Shown one piece after another: positions 26,942-34,630 of a stretch of 64,000 bases of DNA. This DNA comes from RI-231 sp041394905. Lineage in GTDB: Bacteria; Acidobacteriota; Terriglobia; Bryobacterales; UBA6623. The position numbers were made by a program, and so were the translations under genes. The DNA is taken from positions 224,092 to 288,091 of the forward strand of contig JAWKHJ010000007.1 of NCBI GenBank assembly GCA_041394905.1. Reading direction: 5' to 3'. How positions within the stretch are numbered: the first letter of the stretch is position 1; each line of letters begins with the position of its first letter. The notes beneath the pieces were generated by a model. The model was not told the origin of the DNA. It searched no databases and saw only the letters and a program-made list of their open reading frames with translations.

Positions 26942-28066
26942 CTAGCCCAGCGCCCAAGTGATCATCTTCAAGCTGTCGGCCAACGTCGCGTTTACCCCGA
27001 GCGCCGCCGACGGCTCAAAGCCGCAATGCACCATGCAGTCGTTGCAACGCGCATCGTTCCCGCGACCGTACTTGCTCCAGGGCGTCTGCGACATCAAATC
27101 GTCGAACGAGTCCCAGTGCGCGTCGGTGATCAGGTAGCAGGGGCCCTTCCAACCCTTCACGTTGTAGGTCGGATTGCCCCAGGCCGTGCACGGCAGGTCG
27201 CGCTCGCCCTTCAGGAACTTCAAATAGGTCGGGGTCGAATTGAGCTTGAACTTGGCGAACAGCTTGTCGACGTCCTTGAACTTCTCGTGGACTTCTTCGC
27301 GGGTGAGAAAGATCTCGTCGGTATCGACCGCCGAATAGGGATAGGCAGGCGACAGCATGTGCCCGTCGACGTCAAACTGCGAGAGGTACTCGAAGAGCTC
27401 TTCGATTTCACGCATGTCCGTCTCGCGGTAGACGGTCGTGTTGGTGCAGACCAGGAAACCGGCCGCCTTGGCGGCCCGAATTCCCTCGACGGCCTCTTCG
27501 AACACGCCCTCGCGCTCGACCGCCATGTCGTGGGTCTCCTTCATCCCGTCTAAGTGCACGTTGAAGAAGAAGCGCTTGTTCGGCGTGAATTCCTTGAGCC
27601 GCTTGGGCAGGAACATGCCGTTCGTGCAGAGGTAGATCGTGCGCTTGCGTTCGACCGCGCCTTCGACGAGGGCGCCGATCTCGGGATACATCAACGGTTC
27701 GCCGCCGCAGATTGAAACGACCGGGGCGCCGCACTCGTCGACCGCCGCCAGGCACTCCTCGAGCGAGAGCCGCTCGCTCATCGTCGTCTCGTACTCGCGG
27801 ATGCGTCCGCAGCCGGTGCAGGTGAGGTTGCAGGCGTGCAACGGCTCGAGCATCAGCACAAGCGGGAAACGCTTCTTCAGATACGGGTGCTTGTCGACGC
27901 CAGGACCGCCCACGAGCGGACGCTGGCCTTGCGGCGGGCCGTTCAGGATGGGGAACGGTGGTTGCCGCGCGGGCTCGGGGTCGCGCTGCCAGGCAGGGTT
28001 GGGCGCCAATTTGTTCTTGGCGATGTAGGCGCCCATGCGCGCAGTCATCTCAATCGGAAATCGCAT
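26942..28066 (-). CDS. hpnH: HpnH adenosyl-hopene transferase (radical SAM)
   Basis: It adds the 5'-deoxyadenosyl group of SAM to diploptene, the first step of side-chain building. Of 374 residues, the Fe-S motif C79-x3-C83-x2-C86 lies in H-A-C-N-L-T-C-T-G-C, and S-I-C-G-G-E-P is the SAM-contact segment. A C-terminal cysteine pair (R-C-N-D-C-M-V-H-C) is typical of the family. The start ATG 28066 lies 15 bases after the squalene-hopene cyclase stop. Confidence 0.95.
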   Translation of the reverse strand: MRFPIEMTARMGAYIAKNKLAPNPAWQRDPEPARQPPFPILNGPPQGQRPLVGGPGVDKHPYLKKRFPLVLMLEPLHACNLTCTGCGRIREYETTMSERLSLEECLAAVDECGAPVVSICGGEPLMYPEIGALVEGAVERKRTIYLCTNGMFLPKRLKEFTPNKRFFFNVHLDGMKETHDMAVEREGVFEEAVEGIRAAKAAGFLVCTNTTVYRETDMREIEELFEYLSQFDVDGHMLSPAYPYSAVDTDEIFLTREEVHEKFKDVDKLFAKFKLNSTPTYLKFLKGERDLPCTAWGNPTYNVKGWKGPCYLITDAHWDSFDDLMSQTPWSKYGRGNDARCNDCMVHCGFEPSAALGVNATLADSLKMITWALG

Positions 28067-28081
28067 GGCAAGCTCGGCTGT

Positions 28082-30049
28082 CTAGTCTCGCGCGGCTGCA
28101 CGCGCATACTCGCCCAGCGCCAGCAGCGGGAAGTACTGACGGTAGAGGTGGTAACGCAGGTAGAACACGCTCGGGAACCCCGTCCCCGTCCAAAGCTCTT
28201 CGTCCCAAGAGCCATCTTCGTTCTGGCTGTCGAGCAGATAACGCACGCCTGCTTCGATGCTGCCGCTTTGGAAGTCCTCGGTCGCGAACAGCCCGAGCAG
28301 CGCCCAAGCTGTTTGCGATGGCGTCGACGGTCCGCCGAACTTCGCGCTGGGGTCGTCGTAGCTCGCGCAAGACTCGCCCCACCCGCCATCGGCGTTCTGG
28401 ATCGAACGCAGCCACTCGCCGCCTTGGATCACGTGCGCCTCGCGCGGATCCTCGCCCGCGGCCCGCAGCCCGCGGAGGGCGAAGCAGGTGCCGTAGACGT
28501 AGTTGACGCCCCAGCGGCCGAACCAGCTTCCGTCTTCCTTCTGCGACGAGCGCAGGTAATCCATGCCGCGCAGCACGTTCAGCCGGAAACGCTCCGCCCC
28601 GGGGCCGCTCAAGGCCTCGATGGCGCGCCCAGTGATGTCGGGGCAGCTCGGATCGAGCATCGCGTTGTGATCGGCAAAGGGAACGTGAGTCAGAATCTCC
28701 GCGTCGTTGTCGCGATCGAATGCGGCCCAGCCGCCGTCGGCGCACTGCATCGAAGCGAGCCATGCCATGGCACGGTCGCGCGCGGCGCGGTGCCTCGCGC
28801 GATCGGAGGGCCGAGCCTGCTCGAGCGCAAGCAGGACCTTCGCCGTGTCGTCGCAATCGGGGTAGAACTCGTTTTCGTACTCGAAGAACCAACCGCCAGG
28901 CTCGACTCCTGGGTTCTTGACAATCCAATCGCCCGGCTGGGTGATCTCTTTCGAGAGCAACCAATCGCCTGCCGCCTCGAGCGATCGCCGCACTTCGGGC
29001 GTCGGCGATGGGTGGGCGCGCCCGATGGCGAACGCCGAGATTGCCGTATCCCAAACCGGCGAGTGGCAGGGCTGCATACGCAGCGTCTCTTCGTTTTCGA
29101 GGATGAGCCGCTCGAAACGTTCGACCTCACGCTGCACGAGCGGATGATCCAAGCCGTAGCCGAGCTCGGTGAGCGCCATGATCGAGTTCATCATGGCGGG
29201 GAAGATCGCTGCCAGCCCGTCGGAATTCTCGAGGCGCTCGATCATCCACTGCGCGGCGGCGTCAATCGCCTTGGCGCGCAGGCCGTTGATGCCGAGCTTC
29301 TCCCAAATCTTGAGGGAGAAGTCCGCCCACAGAAAAAAGCTCTTCCAAGAGACAAGGTTCGGCTTCGCGGGCTCGATGCCGGAGAAGAGCTCGGCGAGCG
29401 TAAACCCGGCAGGGGGCCGCCGTGTGGCGCGCTTGGCGCCCAAAATCGCCAGTGGGGCCAAGATCGCGCGGCTCCACGACGAGATCTCGTAGATGTTGAC
29501 CTTGCTCGACTCGCGCAGCAGGAACACTTCCGGCGGAATCGTCGGCGTCTTCTCGCGGTCGAACAGCCCGAAATAGCTGAGGTAGATCTTCGTGTAGCTG
29601 TTCGCGGCCTCTACGCCGCCCAGCTCCAGAATGCGGCGACGTGCTTTCGCCAACACGATATCCGTGCCTGGCAGGGCGGTAAGCTTGAGCGCGAAGTAGG
29701 CCTTGACGGTGGCCGAGATGTTGTCCGGCCCTTGGTGGAAGATATTCCAGCCGCCCGTCGCCGTCTGTTTGCTGAGAATGTAGCGCGCGGCCTTTCGTAC
29801 CCGTTCCCAGCTTGGCGGATTCCAGCGGCCGGTTGCGTCAGGCGGATGCAGCCAAAGCTGCAACAGGATGTAGTCGGACTCGAGCGTAGTGTCGGCTTCG
29901 AGCTCGCCCGCCCAGTGGCCGTCTTCCCGCTGGCAGTCCAGCAGAAAACGCGTCGCATCGTGGATCGACGCCGCGAGCCGCGAGGGCGTCAGCGGCGAGG
30001 CTGCCACGGCCGTTGCCGTCGCATGCCCGCTTCTCTCGACAATGGTCAT
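28082..30049 (-). CDS. shc: Squalene-hopene cyclase (HpnF)
   Basis: It cyclises squalene to hopene and hopanol at the inner membrane. The 655-residue protein has the catalytic D-C-D-D-T-A (DxDDTA) near residues 396-401 and many QW repeats, for example Q-C-A-D-G-G-W-A-A-F-D and Q-N-A-D-G-G-W-G-E-S. ATG 30049 overlaps the ispH stop as ATGA, so the longer frame up to 30253 is rejected as it lies inside ispH. The length matches bacterial SHC (about 630-680). Confidence 0.96.
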   Translation of the reverse strand: MTIVERSGHATATAVAASPLTPSRLAASIHDATRFLLDCQREDGHWAGELEADTTLESDYILLQLWLHPPDATGRWNPPSWERVRKAARYILSKQTATGGWNIFHQGPDNISATVKAYFALKLTALPGTDIVLAKARRRILELGGVEAANSYTKIYLSYFGLFDREKTPTIPPEVFLLRESSKVNIYEISSWSRAILAPLAILGAKRATRRPPAGFTLAELFSGIEPAKPNLVSWKSFFLWADFSLKIWEKLGINGLRAKAIDAAAQWMIERLENSDGLAAIFPAMMNSIMALTELGYGLDHPLVQREVERFERLILENEETLRMQPCHSPVWDTAISAFAIGRAHPSPTPEVRRSLEAAGDWLLSKEITQPGDWIVKNPGVEPGGWFFEYENEFYPDCDDTAKVLLALEQARPSDRARHRAARDRAMAWLASMQCADGGWAAFDRDNDAEILTHVPFADHNAMLDPSCPDITGRAIEALSGPGAERFRLNVLRGMDYLRSSQKEDGSWFGRWGVNYVYGTCFALRGLRAAGEDPREAHVIQGGEWLRSIQNADGGWGESCASYDDPSAKFGGPSTPSQTAWALLGLFATEDFQSGSIEAGVRYLLDSQNEDGSWDEELWTGTGFPSVFYLRYHLYRQYFPLLALGEYARAAARD

Positions 30050-31050
30050 AAGCTCGCGATCTGTGTCAGGCGGCGCTGCTGTTGGGCGAGCTCCGCCGGC
30101 AACGGGAACTTCACGTTTTCTTCGATCACTTCGACTTCTTCGACGCGGCCGAATCCGAAACGTTCGCGCAGATGATCCACTACACGTTGGACGAGCACTT
30201 CGGGCGCGGACGCGCCCGCTGTGATCGTCACTTTCCGAACGCCCTTGAGCCAACTTGGCTCGATGCTGCGTTCGTCGTCGATCAGATACCCGCCGACGCC
30301 CAAATTGGCGCCAACTTCAACCAGCCGACGCGAATTCGAGCTGTTTTGCGAACCCACCACCAGCAGCAATTCGCTTTCCGGAGCGCGCCGCTTCACCGCC
30401 TGTTGGCGATTCTCGGTGGCGTAACAGATATCTTGCGCGGGCGGCCCTTGAATGTGCGGAAAACGCCGCTTGAGCACGCTGATGATCTGGCCGGCTTCAT
30501 CCAGGCTCAGAGTTGTCTGCGTCAGATAGCAAAGGCTCTCTGGGTCGGGAACCTCGACGACCTCAGCCTCATCGGCCGAAGCCACGACGATTGTCTGCTC
30601 CGGGGCTTCGCCGCTGGTGCCGATCACTTCGTCGTGGTCGCGATGGCCGATCAGCAGAATCGTGCCGCCGCTCTTGGCGAACTTCACCGCCTCCACGTGG
30701 ACCTTGGTCACAAGCGGACAAGTAGCGTCGATCACCTTGAGACCGCGTGCGGCCGCATGCCGACGCACTGCCGGCGAAACGCCGTGTGCGCTGTAGATCA
30801 CACGCGCGTCATCGGGGGCCTCGTCGAGCTCCTCGATGAAGATCGCGCCGCGCGTCGCCAAATCCTCGACCACATACCGGTTGTGGACGATCTCGCGGCG
30901 CACGTAGATCGGCGCTCCGTAGGCTTCCAGCGCCAGCTCGACGATGTCGATCGCGCGCACGACGCCCGCGCAGAAACCGCGGGGTTTGAGCAGATAGACG
31001 GTCTTTTCGAGATCGGGTGCGACAGCGTTGCTTCGGGCTGGGTTCGACAT
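30046..31050 (-). CDS. ispH: IspH, 4-hydroxy-3-methylbut-2-enyl diphosphate reductase
   Basis: This is the last enzyme of the MEP pathway and makes IPP and DMAPP. The 334-residue protein has the three Fe-S cysteines at 27 (R-G-F-C-A-G), 111 (D-A-T-C-P-L-V) and 209 (D-I-C-Y-A-T-E-N-R), the H-G-V and G-H-R-D-H-D-E-V-I-G substrate motifs, and S-Q-N-S-S-N-S-R-R-L. Its place in the hopanoid operon ties precursor supply to hopanoid output. A TATACT box (31104-31109) upstream may give it a second promoter. Confidence 0.95.
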   Translation of the reverse strand: MSNPARSNAVAPDLEKTVYLLKPRGFCAGVVRAIDIVELALEAYGAPIYVRREIVHNRYVVEDLATRGAIFIEELDEAPDDARVIYSAHGVSPAVRRHAAARGLKVIDATCPLVTKVHVEAVKFAKSGGTILLIGHRDHDEVIGTSGEAPEQTIVVASADEAEVVEVPDPESLCYLTQTTLSLDEAGQIISVLKRRFPHIQGPPAQDICYATENRQQAVKRRAPESELLLVVGSQNSSNSRRLVEVGANLGVGGYLIDDERSIEPSWLKGVRKVTITAGASAPEVLVQRVVDHLRERFGFGRVEEVEVIEENVKFPLPAELAQQQRRLTQIASL

Positions 31051-31103
31051 GGGGAAAAGAAGTATCTCGCCGACGCCAGGAGCGGGAAAGGCCTACCTTT
31101 TCG

Positions 31104-31109
31104 AGTATA
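31104..31109 (-). promoter_or_regulatory. Possible internal promoter before ispH
   Basis: Read on the minus strand the box is TATACT, in the 86-base gap between hpnI and ispH. This is the largest gap inside the operon. No good -35 is seen. It could keep ispH, which is essential, expressed independently of hopanoid genes. Confidence 0.3.
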
Positions 31110-31136
31110 ACAACGGGCGGCCCGAATCCCTCCGCC

Positions 31137-32259
31137 TCATTTGCCGCCGCCGACACGGCCCTCGCGATCGAGACGCAGCGTGCGTCCGCGCCAGTGCACC
31201 GTCTGACCGAAAAAGCTCGCCGCCCACACCGCAAACGACCATAGATCGGCCGCCGGCAGCAGCAGCCAATGGCTGCCAGGCGCGATCCGACCGTCCGCGC
31301 GACGGCCACAGCCGCGCGGCAACGCGCCCCAAGCATAGGCCCGCGAGACTGACCCACGGCGTCTGCGCTCCGCCCGCCGCCAGCAGCGCCGCACTCCAAA
31401 CGGTCCCAAATGTCACGACCAGCCCGAAGTGCCCGCCCGGGCGCGAGACGCGCACCGTGCGCGACCAACGCAAGTGCCTCTGCCACACGCTCCTGAGGCT
31501 CGCCTCCCGGCTGTCGTCTCGACCACGCTGGTCGAAAGCACAGCGCGCTTGCCCACAGCGGCGATGCGCGCCCCGAGCTGATAATCGTCGGCCAAGTACT
31601 CCCGAATCGCGCCGAATCCGCCGATCCGCTCGAGGTCCTCGCGGCGGAATAGCATTGCCGCCCCCAGCGCGAACGGGACGCCCGCGAGCTCCGCTCCGGT
31701 CAAGGCTTGGCCTGGGAAATCGACCGACACATAGAGCGCATCGATCTTCGAGCCGAGCGTCCTTCCAGGGGGCGTGCGGTAGAGGCAGGAGGCGATGCCG
31801 ACGTTTTCGGCTTCAAGCGCGGCCACACTGCGCTCGAGCCAATCCGGCTCCGGCCGCACGTCGGCGTCGTCGACCATCAGCAGGCTATGGCGAGCCGGCG
31901 GCGGCGAGAAGCTCCAGGATGGCCACCTTGCGAGTGCTCGCATCGGTCTCGCCGCAGATCACCGGCTCGATGCCCAAACGGTACGCCACTTCGACGGCGG
32001 GGTCGTCCTCGTCGGCGAGCCCGAGCAAGATTTCAAAGTCGGGATAGTCTTGCCCCTGATGCGCCCGCAGGTTTTGGTCGAACTGCGCATCAAGGCCGCG
32101 CACAGGCTTGAGGATCGAGATTCCGGGGCGGCGTGCGGGGACAGCCTGCGAGGCCCTCCGACGACGAAATCGTCGGCACGCTTCCAGCACCGCCGCCGAG
32201 TAACCCGTCGCGGCCAGCGCAAGACCCGCGAACAGCCAAACCATTGGCGTTGCGCTCAC
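31137..32259 (-). CDS. hpnI: HpnI hopanoid glycosyltransferase (about three frameshifts)
   Basis: This GT2-family membrane glycosyltransferase (ceramide-glucosyltransferase-like) adds N-acetylglucosamine to bacteriohopanetetrol. It has an N-terminal helix, then I-S-I-L-K-P-V-R-G-L-D, V-D-D-A-D-V (DxD site), A-L-G-A-A-M-L-F-R-R-E-D and D-D-Y-Q-L-G (the D-x-D-Y motif), then C-terminal helices ending F-F-G-Q-T-V-H-W-R-G. Frame changes lie near 31898, 31500 and 31310. It starts seven bases after the half-transporter stop at 32267. Confidence 0.8.
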
Positions 32260-32266
32260 TTGGCCT

Positions 32267-32629
32267 CTACTCGCCGACCAGCATCACGCCCACGGCAACC
32301 AGAACCGCCCCCGCCCAGCGCCGCGGCGAGATCGTCTCGCCCAGCATCAGGCGCGCCAGCAACGTTTCCACCACGATGCCCGCCGCTGTCGCCGGCACCG
32401 CAAAGCTTACGTCCGCGATCGAGACCAACGCCATGAAGCCGAAGAACGAGACGGCATACCCGACGAGCGAGAGCCAGAGCAGGGGGCTGCGCGCCGCCCG
32501 CGCCATCGTCGCGCCCAGGCCGCCCGCCGAGAAATCGTCCATCTCGCCCAACCGCCGCATGCCGGCCGCCTTGAACAGGTCGCCAAAGACAGTGCCCAAC
32601 ACCACCAGCGCGACCAGGAACCAAGTCAT
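32267..32629 (-). CDS. EamA/SMR-like half transporter (ArnE/F type), first of a pair
   Basis: The 120-residue protein has four predicted helices: an N-terminal one (F-L-V-A-L-V-V-L-G-T-V-F-G-D), S-L-V-G-Y-A-V-S-F-F-G-F-M-A-L, then A-V-P-A-T-A-A-G-I-V-V-E-T and A-V-L-V-A-V-G-V-M-L. Size and pairing resemble ArnE/ArnF, which flip a lipid-linked sugar. It overlaps its partner by ATGA. Its place beside hpnI suggests a glycosyl-hopanoid flippase (inference). Confidence 0.8.
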   Translation of the reverse strand: MTWFLVALVVLGTVFGDLFKAAGMRRLGEMDDFSAGGLGATMARAARSPLLWLSLVGYAVSFFGFMALVSIADVSFAVPATAAGIVVETLLARLMLGETISPRRWAGAVLVAVGVMLVGE

Positions 32630-33015
32630 TGCTTAACGGTTGAAACCGGCGTCGAGCCGGCCAGCATCACGCCCACGGTAATGATCGCCACCCCAGCCCA
32701 GCGCGCGACCGACACGTGCTCGCCAAGCAGCGCCCAGCTCAACAGAGTCACCAGCCCATAGCCGATCGCAGTCACCAGCACCACGTAGCTCAGGTCCGCC
32801 CAGCTCAAAACGATAGCGTGCGCGGCGAAGAACACCGTAAGCAACACCACACCGGCCAGAACCCACGGATTGGCCATCGCCGCCAGCCCCGACGCCGCCA
32901 GCGCCACCGGCGAATAGGACGAGATGTCGCCGACCTGGCGCATGCCGTAGCCAAGCATCAGGTTGCCCGCCGCGTTGGCCACAATCACCAAAGCCAGCAA
33001 GACGCGCGTCTTCAT
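32626..33015 (-). CDS. EamA/SMR-like half transporter (ArnE/F type), second of a pair
   Basis: The 129-residue protein has four predicted helices and the same architecture as its neighbour: L-A-L-V-I-V-A-N-A-A-G-N-L-M-L-G-Y-G, V-L-A-G-V-V-L-L-T-V, S-Y-V-V-L-V-T-A-I-G-Y and G-V-A-I-I-T-V-G-V-M-L-A-G. I start at ATG 33015; a longer frame reaching 33198 lies inside hpnJ. A heterodimer with the 32267-32629 product is likely because of the ATGA overlap and matching size. Confidence 0.8.
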   Translation of the reverse strand: MKTRVLLALVIVANAAGNLMLGYGMRQVGDISSYSPVALAASGLAAMANPWVLAGVVLLTVFFAAHAIVLSWADLSYVVLVTAIGYGLVTLLSWALLGEHVSVARWAGVAIITVGVMLAGSTPVSTVKQ

Positions 33016-33028
33016 CGGCTCGCGCGGC

Positions 33029-34474
33029 TCATGCCGCCCGCTTTTGGCGAACGTACTTCTTGCGCTTGGAGCGCAATGCCAGGAACTCCCGCGCTTCCTT
33101 ATAGAGACGCTGCCGTTCGCGGCCATCGAACAGCGCCTTGCGCACGATGCGCCACGCCGCTTTGGGCCGGAAGTAATATTCGTCGTAGAAGCGCTCAACC
33201 CACTCCATGATCTCGGCTTGGTCGAGGTCGGTGTACTTGACGTTCGGCAGCTGGTGACCGCCGTCGTCGGTCATCGCGTCGAGCTCGACGAGCGCCTTGT
33301 TCTGGGTGACGTAGTCGTAGAACTCGGTGCCAGGGTAGGGATGCGCGACCGATACCTGAATCGTCTCGGTGTCGAGCCGTTTGGCGAAATCGATCGAGCG
33401 GCGGATGGTCTCGCGGGTCTCGCCGGGCAGACCGACGATGAAGTCGGCATGGACGACGAGGCCTGCGCGATGGGCGTCTTCGGTGAACTTGATCGCCCGC
33501 TCGACCGTCGCGCCCTTCTTGATGTTCTTGAGGATCTGCGGGTCGCCGGACTCGTAGCCAACGATCAGCAGCCGGCAGCCGGCGTCCTTCATCGCCTTGA
33601 GCGTGTCGTAGTCCACGTTCACGCGCGACGTGCAGCTCCAGGTGAAGTTGAGCGGCTCGAGCTTCTTACACAGCTCGATCACGCGGTCCTTGCGGATGTT
33701 GAAGGTGTCGTCGTCGAAGAAGATCTCCTGCAGGTCAGGGAACTCTTCGAGAGTGTACTTGACCTCAGCCGCGACATCGTCGGCCGAGCGCGTGCGCCAG
33801 CGGTGGCCCGATAAGGTCTGAGGCCACAGGCAGAACGTACACAGCGCCGGGCAGCCGCGCTCGGTATAGAGCGCAACATAGGGGTGCTTGAGGAACGGCA
33901 CGTTGTAGCGCGAAACGTCCAAATCGCGCTTGTAGGTCTTACTCACCCAAGGCAACGCGTCGAGGTCCTCGATCTGCGGGCCTTCGGGGTTGTGGTGCGC
34001 CTTGCCGTTGCCGTTGCGGAAGCTCGCGCCGGCCAGCTCCTGGTAGGGCTTGCCGTTGGCGTACTCGACCACTTGGTAGTCGAACTCCTTGCGCACGATA
34101 AAGTCGATCGCCTCGCTCGCCGCCAAGCTTTCATCCGGCAGCGCGGTCACGTGCGGGCCGACAAAGCAGACGTCGAGCTTGGGGTTCACCTCCTTCATCG
34201 CCTCGGCGAGCTTCACGTCGTTCTGGAAGCCCGGCGTCGAGGTAAACAAGACCAGGAACTCGAAGTCCTTGGCCATGTCGATGGTCTGCTGCGGGGAGAT
34301 GTGGTGCGGCGGCGCATCAACCACCTTCGAATCCGGCAGCATGCCCGCCGGATAGCACAGCCAGATGGGATACCAGTAACTCTCGATCTCGCGTGTGGCG
34401 GGCCAGCGAGAGCTCGCTCCTCCGTCAAAACCTTCAAACGATGGGGGATTGAGAAAGAGAGTTCGTCGAGGCAT
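33029..34474 (-). CDS. hpnJ: HpnJ hopanoid radical SAM enzyme with B12-type domain
   Basis: HpnJ converts glucosaminyl-BHT to the cyclitol ether. The 481-residue protein has an N-terminal B12-binding-like domain (residues 1-150) and a radical SAM core with C208-x3-C212-x2-C215 in G-C-P-A-L-C-T-F-C. I-F-F-D-D-D-T-F and H-A-D-F-I-V-G-L-P-G-E-T follow. ATG 34474 was chosen; the ORF reaching 34648 has no family support. It is the first gene of the 14-gene operon. The hpnK deacetylase is not in the window. Confidence 0.93.
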   Translation of the reverse strand: MPRRTLFLNPPSFEGFDGGASSRWPATREIESYWYPIWLCYPAGMLPDSKVVDAPPHHISPQQTIDMAKDFEFLVLFTSTPGFQNDVKLAEAMKEVNPKLDVCFVGPHVTALPDESLAASEAIDFIVRKEFDYQVVEYANGKPYQELAGASFRNGNGKAHHNPEGPQIEDLDALPWVSKTYKRDLDVSRYNVPFLKHPYVALYTERGCPALCTFCLWPQTLSGHRWRTRSADDVAAEVKYTLEEFPDLQEIFFDDDTFNIRKDRVIELCKKLEPLNFTWSCTSRVNVDYDTLKAMKDAGCRLLIVGYESGDPQILKNIKKGATVERAIKFTEDAHRAGLVVHADFIVGLPGETRETIRRSIDFAKRLDTETIQVSVAHPYPGTEFYDYVTQNKALVELDAMTDDGGHQLPNVKYTDLDQAEIMEWVERFYDEYYFRPKAAWRIVRKALFDGRERQRLYKEAREFLALRSKRKKYVRQKRAA

Positions 34475-34618
34475 GAGAGGCCTTACAAAAGTCAGGATAA
34501 CAGATGCTTTCTGCGGGCTTTTCACCGCGAAAGTAGGGCGCTGGTCGTAGTCTTTTGAGCCGAACCGCGCGTCTAACCGAAGGTGCGTGGAAACGCCAAG
34601 AAACCCGACACGGGCTGG

Positions 34619-34624
34619 TAGGAT
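34619..34624 (+). promoter_or_regulatory. -10 box of the double decarboxylase-like gene
   Basis: TAGGAT stands 6 bases before the ATG at 34631, too close for a ribosome binding site. A leaderless transcript is predicted. Confidence 0.4.
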
Positions 34625-34630
34625 AACGAC

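Noticed and set aside
27836..30175. 779-codon plus-strand frame opposite hpnH and shc
   Set aside because: It spans two certain minus-strand genes and has no motif; it is a shadow of high GC at third positions.
28082..30253. Longer squalene-hopene cyclase start at 30253
   Set aside because: The extra residues lie inside ispH and do not match the family; ATG 30049 overlaps the ispH stop.
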